Part shown: positions 26,784-36,988 of the stretch, one piece after another
Layout: every line of letters begins with the position of its first letter
Numbering within the stretch: position 1 is the first letter of the stretch
Assembly: GCF_002135435.1 (NCBI RefSeq)
Contig: NZ_NEGK01000003.1
Location: 62,001-126,000, forward strand
Direction of reading: 5' to 3'
DNA from: Acinetobacter sp. ANC 3813
GTDB lineage: Bacteria; Pseudomonadota; Gammaproteobacteria; Pseudomonadales; Moraxellaceae
Length of the DNA: 64,000 nt
The notes under the pieces: generated by a model
Seen by the model: only the letters and a program-made list of their open reading frames with translations
The model's database searches: none
What the model was told of the DNA's origin: nothing
Program-made: the position numbers and the translations under genes

Positions 26784-28499
26784 TTATTCAACAAATAACA
26801 AAGCCAAACGGACTTGGTCATAGCCCATGCGCGGGCTGGTCAGCTCTACAATTGGGCGCAGTTTAATCGTGCCATCATCATTAAAATGCTCTGCATCACT
26901 GCGTTTGGTCAGGCGCTTATAAATTTTACGCACTTGCTCAACCGCTTCTTCACCAGGATTCGCCACCGAAATATCTAAGCCTTGCTCTTTTTGCAGGCGG
27001 CCCAAGTGATTAATAATCGTTGCAGGCGTTAAACCGCGCTCGGTGGCAATATCCTGAATATCATAACCTTCTTCAAACAACGCTTTCGTTTCATCTAAAG
27101 TGGCAGAAGCATAGTTTTGCTTGCCGCCTGATTTCGCCAGTTTTTTCTCGTTACGCTCAATTTCGTATTCATTGAGCGTACCGCCGCAGTGTCGGATGAA
27201 CGCTTTATGCTGTGCCGTAAAATCTGCTGCTTCAAAATGCAATTCTGCTTCTGAAGACAGTTCTTGAAAACGACGATCCGCTTTAATGGCTAAACTATCC
27301 AGCTCCAGCGCTTGATCATTGATACCCAATAAGCGCAATCCCCCCAAGCTTTTTAAACGTGACAGCGCAACATAGCCCTGCCCCTTTTCAAAGGTATGCG
27401 CAAGATTGATTTCTGCGGCTTCCAAGGTCATGCCTTGTGATTTATGTATGGTAATGGCCCATGCCAAACGCAGTGGAATTTGCTGAAAGCTGGCAATGGT
27501 CTTGCCGTCATCATTATCTACAGACCATGTTTCCGGCTCGACAATTAAAGTCGTCCCGTCAGTCAGTTTCACTTTCGGAAGCACACCATATTCTTCATCT
27601 TCTTCAAAAGCAATCACTTCACCTAAACTGCCGTTGATATACCCCAAATCAAAGTTGTTTTTTACAAACATAACTTTGGCATTTTTTTTCAAGGTTAAAT
27701 TTTCAGGCGCGCGTACAGACGATTTTAAAGTCTCAATCAGCTTGTCATTGCCGTCGCATTGCGCATCAAATTGGCGTGAGACCTGATCAATTTCATTTAA
27801 ATGTTTGAAGTTGATGCTGTCGACATCCATATTGTGCGTATACAAACGGGTAAATGTTTCACCAATATCTTGATTACGCGTTTGATTCAATGCATGCAAA
27901 TGATCTTGCGTAATGCGCTGCGAACGGATGGCATTCAAAATATCATTTAAATAGTCATTGCCCTGACGGTGCTGTTCTGTCAAATAGCAGACACGGAACT
28001 TTGCCTCGACCCATGCTTCGGACATAAAGCAGAATTTATCGCGGTTGCTTTCTTCTTTTTTACCTACAGGCGGCAGCTGGAAAAAGTCACCAGCAGCAAT
28101 TACTTGCACCCCGCCAAAAGCTTCTTCACTTTCTTTAAAGTATTTTAGAACTTTATTGACCAAATTCAGCTGTTTGGCATGCAGCATTGAAATTTCATCA
28201 ATAATTAATACTTGGGCATTTTCTAAATGTTCTTTCAGGTATTTGCGTTCTTTCATGCGTTTCAGTTCGTCTTCTGAAATCGCATCTTTTATGCCAATGC
28301 CCGCCCAAGTATGAATAGTCATGCCATTCATATGCGTTGCGGCGATGCCTGTAGATGCCGTTATGGCAACTGTGACCTTACGCGCTTTTAAATAGTTGAT
28401 GTACTGATTCAGCGTATACGTTTTCCCTGCACCGGCTGAACCTGTCAGAAAGACATTTTCGCCCGCTTTTAATAACTTGAGTGCAGTTTCCTGTTTCAT
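26784..28499 (-). CDS. PIF1-family DNA helicase with C-terminal HTH
   Basis: 571 residues. Superfamily 1 helicase motifs: Walker A LTGSAGAGKTYTL near residue 20, TASTGIAATHMNG, Walker B VLIIDEISML near 100, GDFFQLPP and the late AITIHKSQGMTLE near 350. Residues about 450-510 form a helix-turn-helix of the kind found at the end of RecQ-like proteins (EEGYDIQDIATERGLTPATI), so DNA contact beyond the motor is expected. PIF1 enzymes unwind 5'-3' and resolve G-quadruplexes or R-loops. It lies 139 bp downstream of the PcfJ-like gene. Confidence 0.9.
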   Translation of the reverse strand: MKQETALKLLKAGENVFLTGSAGAGKTYTLNQYINYLKARKVTVAITASTGIAATHMNGMTIHTWAGIGIKDAISEDELKRMKERKYLKEHLENAQVLIIDEISMLHAKQLNLVNKVLKYFKESEEAFGGVQVIAAGDFFQLPPVGKKEESNRDKFCFMSEAWVEAKFRVCYLTEQHRQGNDYLNDILNAIRSQRITQDHLHALNQTRNQDIGETFTRLYTHNMDVDSINFKHLNEIDQVSRQFDAQCDGNDKLIETLKSSVRAPENLTLKKNAKVMFVKNNFDLGYINGSLGEVIAFEEDEEYGVLPKVKLTDGTTLIVEPETWSVDNDDGKTIASFQQIPLRLAWAITIHKSQGMTLEAAEINLAHTFEKGQGYVALSRLKSLGGLRLLGINDQALELDSLAIKADRRFQELSSEAELHFEAADFTAQHKAFIRHCGGTLNEYEIERNEKKLAKSGGKQNYASATLDETKALFEEGYDIQDIATERGLTPATIINHLGRLQKEQGLDISVANPGEEAVEQVRKIYKRLTKRSDAEHFNDDGTIKLRPIVELTSPRMGYDQVRLALLFVE

Positions 28500-28638
28500 A
28501 AGACCTAGACCGTGAAAGAACGGCTATAGCCTAACGAGTTTTGGCAAAAAAGTTAAGCGCAGAACTGAATTTGCAATTTTATTTAACACGTTGCCGGCTG
28601 ATTAAAGTTCGAATTTACAGCAGCTTTCATCCATTTTT

Positions 28639-30651
28639 TCATTTATGAATTTTTGCATTCAGCCACTTAATGAATTGCTTTGCGACCTGAATCAGCTGTG
28701 CATCAGCTTTTTCATTATTTGACAGCTCAAGCTGATCAAAAATCAGCTGTTCATTTTGCCGTATACAGCCTAAGGTCATATGAACGTGCTCTTGTGTATG
28801 TGACATATGAAAGGCCGTGTATTCCCTTTCAAAAATGCGCTGCGCGTAACTCACCGCTAGGCAATGCTGCTGCCGCTGAGATTCTTCAATAATCCGCTCA
28901 ATGCTTTGCAGCTCTCGAAATTTCCACTGTTCAAAATGCAGCACTTCCGCCTCACAAAATGGCCGCCAATCCGCCAAAGAAAAATCTTTTTTGAGTTTAG
29001 ATAAGATTTCTTCTTTTTGAATCTGCTCATGCCACACTGCAGCCTGATGAAATAGCCCTGTCCACGTTACAGTTTTGGGCACACGATCGACTTCAGCAAA
29101 ATACGCGCTTAAAAAGTCTCGGACATAGGCATCGAAAATGCTTTTACGAACAGGTCCCTGCTGCAAATAAAACTGTTGCCGAAACTGATCCTGCGGCATT
29201 TTATAACGCTGCAGCACTGTGTAAAAATCACGATTTTGCTGTGCATCAGGCAAAATATAAGGCATTAAATCTGCAGGCAAGCTCAGCGTCATTTTACGCA
29301 ATTGCAGCATAAATGCCTGCATGACACGACTCAAGCGCAGATAGATTTTCTTCATCACCAGATCATCCGACTGTGCAACGCTTGAAGCCAGCGCCATCCA
29401 TTCATCCAAATACAAAATAGAAGGCCGAATTGCTACTCGATGGTCATCTATAGCCTGCTTGGTTCCTTGCATCACTACAGCTTGATTCTGCGGATGCTCA
29501 AACCAATTGTCTTCGATGGCAAGAACATGACAGCTTTGTATAAATAACCGCGCACTGACATGCTGAAAATATTGCAGCGCAGCTAAAATAATTTGCGGAT
29601 GAATTTGACTGCAGTCAATAAAACTGAGAGCCGTTACCGCTGTACGAATATTGCTGTGTTGAATATTCAAGCTGATCCAATCCAGCACTTCCGCAGACTG
29701 CTTAAACAGCCAATTGACTGCGCGAGTACAGTCAAATAGCGGCAGCACAGCCGCTTGCTTTTGCCAAATCCGCTGACTGGCAGATAAGAAGTGCTGTTTA
29801 GACAGTAAATCTGAATTTCCCCACACTTCACGATTCATTAATCGGACAAAACCCAACAGCTGCGGATGCTCTTTTGCATGCGGATACAGCAAGCGAATAT
29901 TATCTTCCAGCTCAATCAGTTCATGCAAGTTAAATTGTTCACGGTGAAAAAGTGAAGCAATACGGTATACCGCTGGATCTAAAAATTGTGCCGCACTAAA
30001 GCAAAACTCATCATAGCTTTCCATTAAGGGCTGAATGGGTAAAAACTCATGCCCCAGCATGCTGTCTAAGCGCAGCAATTGTTCAAACTGCTGCACAATA
30101 TGTTGCGGAATGACTTTATTCTGACGAATACAGGCCTGCAATACCGGCTCCGTATACAGTTCTAAATCCATCAGGAGCTGATCTGCATACTGCGCCTGAG
30201 CAATATTCATTTTTTGCAAAGCTTCTCGGAGTTTATCTGCGCCTAAAACCCAATGAAAAATTTCTTTGGCTAAAATTTCCCGGAGCTGCTGCGCCTTTGC
30301 CCTTAAAAAAAGTGGATGCTGCGCTTTTATATCCCCGGTTAGAAAGTTGATTTCCTGCAATATAAAATCTTCTAAAAGCTCAGCTTTTTGATGCTGAATT
30401 TCAAAATTGCTTTGTATCAGTACAGTTTTAGCTTGCTGACAGCTTGGTGCCGGAGGGTAAAATTGAATATAAAATTGCGGGTGCGCAATTTGAATACGAT
30501 GCTGCTCTTGATAGATTTTAAAGAGCTGATGCGTGGTAATCTGCGAAGCAATATCCATCTGCATCTGTACCAAAATGCTCAGCTCAGGAGAAATACGCTG
30601 CAATGCTTGCGCCGCTTGCATCAATTCAGAAACAACATATTCCTTATGCAT
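28639..30651 (-). CDS. Large protein with PcfJ-like C-terminal region
   Basis: 670 residues, soluble, rich in Gln and Leu, with no signal peptide or membrane segment. The long N-terminal part is alpha-helical and not recognised. Near residues 587-650 the series SQRQQHCLAVSYAQRIFERE, AFHMSHTQEH and QLIFDQLELSNNEKAD resembles the PcfJ-like domain (xxHCVxxYxxxIxxGE...). That domain was named after a plasmid protein of enterococci and has no assigned activity. The gene sits between the acyltransferase and the PIF1 helicase, both on the same strand but with gaps of about 140 bp. The PcfJ assignment is from pattern memory and should be tested by profile search. Confidence 0.6.
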   Translation of the reverse strand: MHKEYVVSELMQAAQALQRISPELSILVQMQMDIASQITTHQLFKIYQEQHRIQIAHPQFYIQFYPPAPSCQQAKTVLIQSNFEIQHQKAELLEDFILQEINFLTGDIKAQHPLFLRAKAQQLREILAKEIFHWVLGADKLREALQKMNIAQAQYADQLLMDLELYTEPVLQACIRQNKVIPQHIVQQFEQLLRLDSMLGHEFLPIQPLMESYDEFCFSAAQFLDPAVYRIASLFHREQFNLHELIELEDNIRLLYPHAKEHPQLLGFVRLMNREVWGNSDLLSKQHFLSASQRIWQKQAAVLPLFDCTRAVNWLFKQSAEVLDWISLNIQHSNIRTAVTALSFIDCSQIHPQIILAALQYFQHVSARLFIQSCHVLAIEDNWFEHPQNQAVVMQGTKQAIDDHRVAIRPSILYLDEWMALASSVAQSDDLVMKKIYLRLSRVMQAFMLQLRKMTLSLPADLMPYILPDAQQNRDFYTVLQRYKMPQDQFRQQFYLQQGPVRKSIFDAYVRDFLSAYFAEVDRVPKTVTWTGLFHQAAVWHEQIQKEEILSKLKKDFSLADWRPFCEAEVLHFEQWKFRELQSIERIIEESQRQQHCLAVSYAQRIFEREYTAFHMSHTQEHVHMTLGCIRQNEQLIFDQLELSNNEKADAQLIQVAKQFIKWLNAKIHK

Positions 30652-30790
30652 TTCTCCTCCAGATTATACTTGGCAGTATTGCTCACTCAATATAGAACAT
30701 GTGATCTAAGCTTGCCAGTTTTCGGCTGCAAAACTCCAAACAAGCTGCCAGCACAGTACAGCTGACAATGATTAAGATGAATAAAATGGC

Positions 30791-31546
30791 TTAATGCTTT
30801 TCGCTTCTGAGCTGCTTCAACTCATCTAAAGCCATATAAATAGATTGCTGAATATTGCTTCTAAAGTTGATGAGCTGCTCTAGATTTTCAATCTGCATAA
30901 TGCTTTGCCGCGGCATGAACTGAAAATAAAAGGGAATCCGTTTGGGGATAAAGTGACTGGGTAAAGATGGAATGACTTCGCCATTGCGCAGCAGTTTTCC
31001 CAGCTTTGGAATTTTTAATAATTTCTGAAAATACTTGTTTTGAATAATATGGTTGGCGTCAAAACCTAAATCAAAAACTTCGTCGCCGCCTAAAGCCGCA
31101 AAAGGAACAATCTCGTAATCGAATTCCTGCGCCAATTTCAAAAAGCCGTAACGCTCTTTCCAAATGAGCTGATAAGCCTCACCTTTACGCTTTAATACTT
31201 CACGGCCTCCGCCTGGAAAGACCAGAATCGAATAACCCTGCTGCATCAATACGCGCGCATACTCACGCACGCCATCTACAGCGCCAAATTTTTTTACAAT
31301 ATTGCGCCAAATAGGCAAATAAAAATGTCTGTGGTCAGCCAAGCTCACCACAGCCACTTTATGTTCATTGAACAGATAATCGATAATCATGGGTGCATCA
31401 AGCACACCGTAAATTGTATGATTACCGACATACATTGCAGGTTTTGAGACATCAATATGCTCCGCGCCTAAAAAAGTCGGCGTGAAATACAGCTTGGACA
31501 AAGCGCTAACGCGCTTGATCCATTTTGCATCATGCTCAACCTGCAA
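30791..31546 (-). CDS. Lysophospholipid acyltransferase-family protein (DGAT2/TMEM68-like)
   Basis: About 251 residues. VGNHTIYGVLDAPM is an acyltransferase block I with a longer His-Asp spacing than the usual HX4D. FPGGGREVLKRKGEAYQLIW matches the PGGxRE block of DGAT2- and TMEM68-like enzymes. It probably transfers an acyl chain to a glycerolipid at the membrane. I chose the TTG start at 31546. AAGGA lies eight bases upstream and the start falls 11 bp after the stop of the KAS III gene. The longer frame to 31621 would overlap that gene by 64 bp and has no ribosome site. It is probably co-transcribed with KAS III. Confidence 0.8.
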   Translation of the reverse strand: MQVEHDAKWIKRVSALSKLYFTPTFLGAEHIDVSKPAMYVGNHTIYGVLDAPMIIDYLFNEHKVAVVSLADHRHFYLPIWRNIVKKFGAVDGVREYARVLMQQGYSILVFPGGGREVLKRKGEAYQLIWKERYGFLKLAQEFDYEIVPFAALGGDEVFDLGFDANHIIQNKYFQKLLKIPKLGKLLRNGEVIPSLPSHFIPKRIPFYFQFMPRQSIMQIENLEQLINFRSNIQQSIYMALDELKQLRSEKH

Positions 31547-31557
31547 TGCCGTGTTCC

Positions 31558-32673
31558 TTATGCAGCTACGTGCTTTTGCACAAGAATTGAACCGACAGAA
31601 TAGCCTGCGCCAAATGAACACAGTACGCCAAATTCGCCGTCGTTCACTTCATTTGCAGTACGGTGCAGCGCAATGATGACACCTGCAGAAGACGTATTGG
31701 CAAATTCATCTAGAATGATAGGCACTAAATCATGCTGCGCATGCTCTTTACCTACCACCAATTTAAGAATCAATTCATTCATGCTGGCATTGGCTTGATG
31801 CAGCCAAAAACGCTTGATGTTTTGCGGCGCAATTTCATTCTTTTCCAGCTGCTTCGTGATCATCTTCGCAACGAGTGGACAAACTTCTTTGAACACTTTA
31901 CGGCCGTCTTGGCGGAAACGGTTGTTATCGATGTCTGCATCCACTTCGCTCATGTTCAAATAACCGAAGTTGTTACGGATATTGTTCGAAAACTGAGTAA
32001 ACAAGTTGATGTCCAGCACTTCAAAGCCAGTTTTGGTTTCTGTATCTTCAATGATTGATGCTGTCGCAACATCACCAAAAATAAAGTGGCAGTCACGTGA
32101 ACGAAAATCGGTGTGGCCAGAGGTAATCTCTACGTTTACCAGCAGCACACGGCGCGCGCCCGCTTTGATCGCATCATAAGCTTGCTTAATGCCGAAAGTT
32201 GCTGCCGAACACGCAACGTTCATATCGTAAGCATAGCCTTCAATACCAAGCGCGGTTTGAATTTCAATCGCCACTGCAGGATAAGCGCGCTGAATATTTG
32301 AGCACGACAAAATCACCACATCGATGTCTGCCGCTGTTACGCCTGCATTTTCCATCGCTTGCTTCGCCGCTGCCACACCCCATTCTGCCTGAATAGACAA
32401 TTCATCATTTGAACGCTCATGCAGCACTGGACGCAAACGTTTCGGGTCTAAGATCCCAGATTTTTCGGCAACATAGCGCGCCTTCACACCAGATGCCTTT
32501 TCAATAAACTCAGCACTTGAACCCCGGCGCGCTTCTAATTCGCCAGCAGCAATTTTTTCAGCATTGTCTAAATTGTACTGTTCCACATAGGCATTTAAAC
32601 CTTCAACTAACTCTTCGTTGGTAATAACGTCTTCCGGATGGAATAAGCCCGTACCCGTAATGCGGATGCCCAT
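31558..32673 (-). CDS. Beta-ketoacyl-ACP synthase III-like enzyme
   Basis: 371-residue thiolase-fold condensing enzyme. The catalytic Cys is in [10 protein letters not shown] near 153, His in [11 protein letters not shown] near 291 and Asn in [10 protein letters not shown] near 322. FabH starts fatty-acid synthesis by joining acetyl-CoA to malonyl-ACP. This longer form, about 370 rather than 317 residues, is outside a fab operon and may be an accessory synthase using other acyl primers. The ATG at 32673 has AGGAG seven bases upstream. The acyltransferase follows after 11 bp, so a shared lipid-remodelling job is likely. hrpA lies upstream. Confidence 0.88.
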   Translation of the reverse strand: MGIRITGTGLFHPEDVITNEELVEGLNAYVEQYNLDNAEKIAAGELEARRGSSAEFIEKASGVKARYVAEKSGILDPKRLRPVLHERSNDELSIQAEWGVAAAKQAMENAGVTAADIDVVILSCSNIQRAYPAVAIEIQTALGIEGYAYDMNVACSAATFGIKQAYDAIKAGARRVLLVNVEITSGHTDFRSRDCHFIFGDVATASIIEDTETKTGFEVLDINLFTQFSNNIRNNFGYLNMSEVDADIDNNRFRQDGRKVFKEVCPLVAKMITKQLEKNEIAPQNIKRFWLHQANASMNELILKLVVGKEHAQHDLVPIILDEFANTSSAGVIIALHRTANEVNDGEFGVLCSFGAGYSVGSILVQKHVAA

Positions 32674-32703
32674 GTAAAACTCCTGTTTCAAATTACCTAT
32701 ATC

Positions 32704-35700
32704 TTAATTGATTCCAAGTTTTTCCCAAACTTTTTGCAGGCGGGAAGGAGAAATCGGCATCTTGGTTTTCATCGGCTGAGAGAACAATGAGATACGCAAC
32801 TCCTCAACCATGAAATACAATTCTTTCAGGCGAGTGTCATTTTTAAACTTAAATAATTTTTCCATCCATTGATCAATTTGATCAATGGCAGAATTGTCCC
32901 TTTGCAGGTTATTTGGTAAGCGCTCCAAACGCAAGACTAAGGCTTTTAAATAACGCGGAAATTCCTGCCAAACATCGGATGATTTGATGTAAACAAAGTC
33001 TGAAAGGCTCATCAAATCAAGCTGATCTTCAACATCATCTATATTTTTTCCAAACACAGAATCGTCTAAAACCAGCAGTTTGCGGCGTATATCCTGCCAT
33101 TGAATGAAGATTTCACTCAGCATTGACAGTGCATTTTGCCCATGCGTTAAGAAAGATTTTTTTACATTTAAGACTAAGTTTTGGTATTCATCAGCATTGA
33201 CAGGAAGATCATTTATTGCCATCTGCAGTGTGGCATAAACTAACATTTGCTCCAGTTTTGCTTTGTCACCCAGCGGGGAATATGCCAAAGCCAAGGGTTT
33301 TGAAATCTGTTTTTTCAGCTGACGCACTAAATCGCCCAGCTGCATATGCACCAAACGGATGATGCCTTCACGGTGCTGTTTAACAGCTTCAGCCTGATCA
33401 TTAAAGGTTTGAATCACCACGCCAGATTCATCTTTTTGCTCAAGCGCTGCAAAGTTTTTTACCGGCACCAGCGCCTGATATTGCTTCACAAGCACACCTG
33501 TGACTTTGTGTGAAGCTTCAAAAACAAATTGCTCAGGGAAGGTCTGAAATTCACCCTTCAACTGTTTTACTGGACTGTGCGTTTCGGTGCGGCAGCGCGC
33601 TTTCAGTTCAGATAAGTCTCGGCCTTGCTCAATCACACGGCCTTTATCGTCAAGCACTTTAATCAGCGGCAACAGGTACTGCTCTATCCGCTCAAATGAA
33701 AAATCTTTTTCTGAAACCTGATCACCGCGCAGCTGAAACGCCAAGAAACTGAAAATATGCTGCTGCAAATGCATCGCATCTATTCGTGCAGACAATTTTC
33801 GTGCAGTGTCTGGAATAGGCACTAAATTGCGGCGCTTGTCTTTCGGCAAGGCTTTGAGCAAGGCTTCAATCAGATCTTCACGCCAGCCCGGTATCCCCCA
33901 TGACCAAATATTTTCATCCACTTGCGGTAATGCCTGCACTGGAATTTTTACCGTCGCGCCATCTTCATCATGGCTTGGGTCAAAACGGTAGCTGGCGGCA
34001 AGACGCAATTCGCCATTACGTAAATAGTCTGGGAAAAGCTGCGTGGTTGGACGGTCATTCAGCCACAGCGCATCATCTTCCACAAATAAATAACGCGGAT
34101 TTTTAGGCTCTACGGTTGCACGCCAGTCTTCAAAAGAACGGCGGCTGGCCACATCTTCCGGTACTTTAGATGCATAGAACTGGTAAATAGTTTCTTCATC
34201 CACCACTAAATCGCGGCGGCGCAGTTTATCCTCTACCCGCTCCACTTCTTCCAGCTTTAACAGATTGTGCTGTAAAAATGGCGGATTCGTGCCTAAGTTG
34301 CCCGTAGTCAACGCATCCCGCAGGAAGATCTCATGCGCCGCTGGCTGATCGACTTTTTCATAATTAATTTGACGTCTCGGCTCAACAATTAAGCCAAACA
34401 ACGAGATTTGATCATAGGCATTGACCACGCCAGCTTTTTTAGACCAATGCGGCTCAAAATAATGATGCTTGAGCAAATCACCCGCAGCCAATAAAATCCA
34501 TTCAGGCTCAATTTTTGCCAGTGTGCGAATATAGACCTGAGAGGTTTCCACCATTTCAAAAGCCATCACCCACGGCGTATTAGTCTTATGCAAAGTCGAT
34601 GCTGGGAAAATACGCGCTTTTTGCTGACGCACCGCCATGAATACATTACGTTCATCAGTTTTATTGGCAATAAAAGACAGCAGCCCCGTTAATAATGCGC
34701 GGTGCAGATTTTCATAACTGGCTTTCTTTTCATTGAACGACAGTTTTAAACCTTTGGCCAGATCTACCAATTGCTCATGGGTCTTTTTCCATTCACGCAA
34801 GCGCAGCCAGCTGAGAAAATGATTGCGCGCAAAGGTGCGGCGCTTATTTTCACTCATACTTTCGCGGTTATCATGCAATGTATCCCAGAGCTTGATATAA
34901 AACAGGAAATCTGAATCCGCCTCACGGAACAGCGCATGCTTCTGATCGGCCTGCATTTGTTTATCTGCAGGGCGTTCACGCGGATCTTGCACCGCGAGCG
35001 CAGCCACAATGACCAAGACTTCATTCAGCACACCAAAGTGCGCGCCGCCCAAAATCATTCGAGCAAGACGCGGATCAATCGGCATTTTTGCCATTTGCTG
35101 ACCGATTTTGGTTAAGGAATCTCCCCCAACCCCTCTTTTAGAAAGAGGGGCTTTACTCTTCTCCACCATCGCCCCAAGCTCAATTAAAAGCTTACGGCCA
35201 TCATTCACTAAACGATGATCCGGCGGTTCGATAAAATCAAAATCTTCTAATTCGCCAAAGCCCAAACTTTGCATCTGCAAAATAACCGATGCCAAGTTGG
35301 TCCGCTTAATTTCAGGCTCGGTAAATTCAGGACGGCTTTTAAAGTCATCTTCACTATACAGGCGGATACACACGCCTGGCGCAATACGGCCACAACGACC
35401 TTTACGCTGATTCGCTGCCGCTTGAGACACGGCTTCAATCGGCAGGCGCTGCACACGTGAACGATAGTTATAACGTGAAATACGCGCAAAGCCGCTGTCA
35501 ATCACATAACGGATATTCGGCACGGTCAATGCGGTTTCTGCAACGTTAGTCGCAATAATAATGCGCCGCCCGCCGCCCGCTGGGTTAAAAATCTTTTGCT
35601 GTTCACCCAAAGCCAAACGCGCAAATAGGGGCAACACTTCCGTATGGCGCGGACCATGTTTAATTAACGTTTCCTGCAGCTCACGGATTTCCTGCTCTGT

Positions 35701-36591
35701 ACTGGCAAAAATCAAAATATCCGCATGTTCCGGATGGCCTTTTTGCTGCGCATCCTGCAAACACTCTTCTACAGCAGAAACAACCGCGCGCGGTAAATTT
35801 TCCTCAAAATCATCAAACTCATCATCATCGCTGCCGCCAATATTCATTTCAGAAATCGGACGGTAACGCGTCTCTACAGGAAAGCTTCGCCCTTCAACTT
35901 CAAAAATGGGCGCACCATTGAAGTAATTACTGAAACGGTTCACGTCTAGCGTTGCAGAGGTAATGATGACTTTTAGATCTTTGCGGCGCGGCAAAAGCTG
36001 CTTCAGATAACCCATGATAAAGTCAATATTCAGTGACCGCTCATGTGCTTCATCAATAATAATGGTGTCGTATTTTGTTAAGAATCTGTCGTTAACCAGC
36101 TCTGCCAGTAAAATACCGTCCGTCATTAAACGGACTAAAGAGTCTTGAGAGCCTTGTTCATTAAAACGGACTTTAAAAGAAATGGACTCGCCAAGCTTTT
36201 CACCCACTTCTTCAGCAATACGCTGCGAGACGCTGCGCGCAGCCAAACGGCGCGGCTGAGTATGGCCAATTAAACCCGTCAAGCCCCGCCCTGCAAGCAT
36301 GGCGATTTGCGGCAGCTGTGTGGTTTTACCTGAACCTGTTTCACCCGCTACAATAATCACTTGATGCTTCTGGATTGCATCAATCAGCTTATCGGCATAC
36401 TGTGTAACAGGCAGTTCTTGGTTGAGCTTAATGTTCGGAATACGCTCAAAACGTTCGCGAACTTTTATATTCGACTTTTCAAATAATTCCTGATGCTGTT
36501 TTTGATCCGCATCTTTGCCCTTTTTCAGTCGGTTTAAACGGTGAAGGTCACGCGCCATCACAAGCTGATCAACATTTAAACGACTCTGCAC
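32704..36591 (-). CDS. hrpA: ATP-dependent RNA helicase HrpA, with in-frame repeat insert
   Basis: 1295-residue DEAH-box helicase: Walker A VAGETGSGKTTQLP near 80, DEAHERSLN near 180, SATLD, and motif VI QRKGRCGRIAPG. The OB and long HrpA-specific C-terminal domains follow. E. coli HrpA rescues stalled ribosomes and processes some mRNAs. The start is GTG at 36591 with only a distant AGGAA. Near residues 477-491 the peptide KSKAPLSKRGVGGDS interrupts the ratchet-domain region between LLIELGAM and LTKIGQQM. It is encoded by a palindromic repeat (see 35117-35160). The frame is intact, so the protein is probably functional. Confidence 0.93.
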   Translation of the reverse strand: MQSRLNVDQLVMARDLHRLNRLKKGKDADQKQHQELFEKSNIKVRERFERIPNIKLNQELPVTQYADKLIDAIQKHQVIIVAGETGSGKTTQLPQIAMLAGRGLTGLIGHTQPRRLAARSVSQRIAEEVGEKLGESISFKVRFNEQGSQDSLVRLMTDGILLAELVNDRFLTKYDTIIIDEAHERSLNIDFIMGYLKQLLPRRKDLKVIITSATLDVNRFSNYFNGAPIFEVEGRSFPVETRYRPISEMNIGGSDDDEFDDFEENLPRAVVSAVEECLQDAQQKGHPEHADILIFASTEQEIRELQETLIKHGPRHTEVLPLFARLALGEQQKIFNPAGGGRRIIIATNVAETALTVPNIRYVIDSGFARISRYNYRSRVQRLPIEAVSQAAANQRKGRCGRIAPGVCIRLYSEDDFKSRPEFTEPEIKRTNLASVILQMQSLGFGELEDFDFIEPPDHRLVNDGRKLLIELGAMVEKSKAPLSKRGVGGDSLTKIGQQMAKMPIDPRLARMILGGAHFGVLNEVLVIVAALAVQDPRERPADKQMQADQKHALFREADSDFLFYIKLWDTLHDNRESMSENKRRTFARNHFLSWLRLREWKKTHEQLVDLAKGLKLSFNEKKASYENLHRALLTGLLSFIANKTDERNVFMAVRQQKARIFPASTLHKTNTPWVMAFEMVETSQVYIRTLAKIEPEWILLAAGDLLKHHYFEPHWSKKAGVVNAYDQISLFGLIVEPRRQINYEKVDQPAAHEIFLRDALTTGNLGTNPPFLQHNLLKLEEVERVEDKLRRRDLVVDEETIYQFYASKVPEDVASRRSFEDWRATVEPKNPRYLFVEDDALWLNDRPTTQLFPDYLRNGELRLAASYRFDPSHDEDGATVKIPVQALPQVDENIWSWGIPGWREDLIEALLKALPKDKRRNLVPIPDTARKLSARIDAMHLQQHIFSFLAFQLRGDQVSEKDFSFERIEQYLLPLIKVLDDKGRVIEQGRDLSELKARCRTETHSPVKQLKGEFQTFPEQFVFEASHKVTGVLVKQYQALVPVKNFAALEQKDESGVVIQTFNDQAEAVKQHREGIIRLVHMQLGDLVRQLKKQISKPLALAYSPLGDKAKLEQMLVYATLQMAINDLPVNADEYQNLVLNVKKSFLTHGQNALSMLSEIFIQWQDIRRKLLVLDDSVFGKNIDDVEDQLDLMSLSDFVYIKSSDVWQEFPRYLKALVLRLERLPNNLQRDNSAIDQIDQWMEKLFKFKNDTRLKELYFMVEELRISLFSQPMKTKMPISPSRLQKVWEKLGIN
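35117..35160. repeat. Palindromic repeat element, copy 2 (inside hrpA)
   Basis: Contains the perfect stem CCCCTCTTT-TAG-AAAGAGGGG (35130-35150) preceded by CTCCCCCAA. In reverse complement it aligns with the intergenic copy at 15841-15887. It lies in frame inside hrpA and is translated as roughly KAPLSKRGVGG on the minus strand. This resembles the protein-tolerated palindromic elements known from Rickettsia, but here in an Acinetobacter-like genome. Confidence 0.55.
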
Positions 36592-36988
36592 AGAACAAGA
36601 TTCCTAGTAAAAGCAACAAAGGGCTATTTTACGCTGTAATGACATGAAGCGGAAGAACATCTAAAGAGCAATAAAGTACTTAAATTTAGTTTATTTTTAA
36701 CTTTTTTTAAATTTAGCCTTGAATTTTAACAGCATTGGCATCATGTTCTAAGCCAAGTTGAGGAACAGATGGTTTTTTGCTGATTTTGTCATTTTAGTAT
36801 CATTTGACTATGTGAATACTGTGTCATGCGCTTTATTGAAATGTTTAAAATCATATGTTTGATGAGATGGTAGTTGGGGCTAATTCGGTTTTTCCGATAT
36901 CTTTAATGTAAAAATACCATTTCAGCAATAACAAGAAGTTCTATACTCTATTCGAAATCAAATACAAACCTCAATCATGGAGACAATG
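36592..36988. other. ahpC upstream region
   Basis: About 400 bp with no gene. A TATACT element at 36942-36947 may be the ahpC -10 box; no good -35 box is seen, as expected for an activator-dependent promoter. A small hairpin ATTCGG-TTTTT-CCGATA (36883-36899) lies upstream. No clear OxyR tetranucleotide array could be read by eye. Confidence 0.4.
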
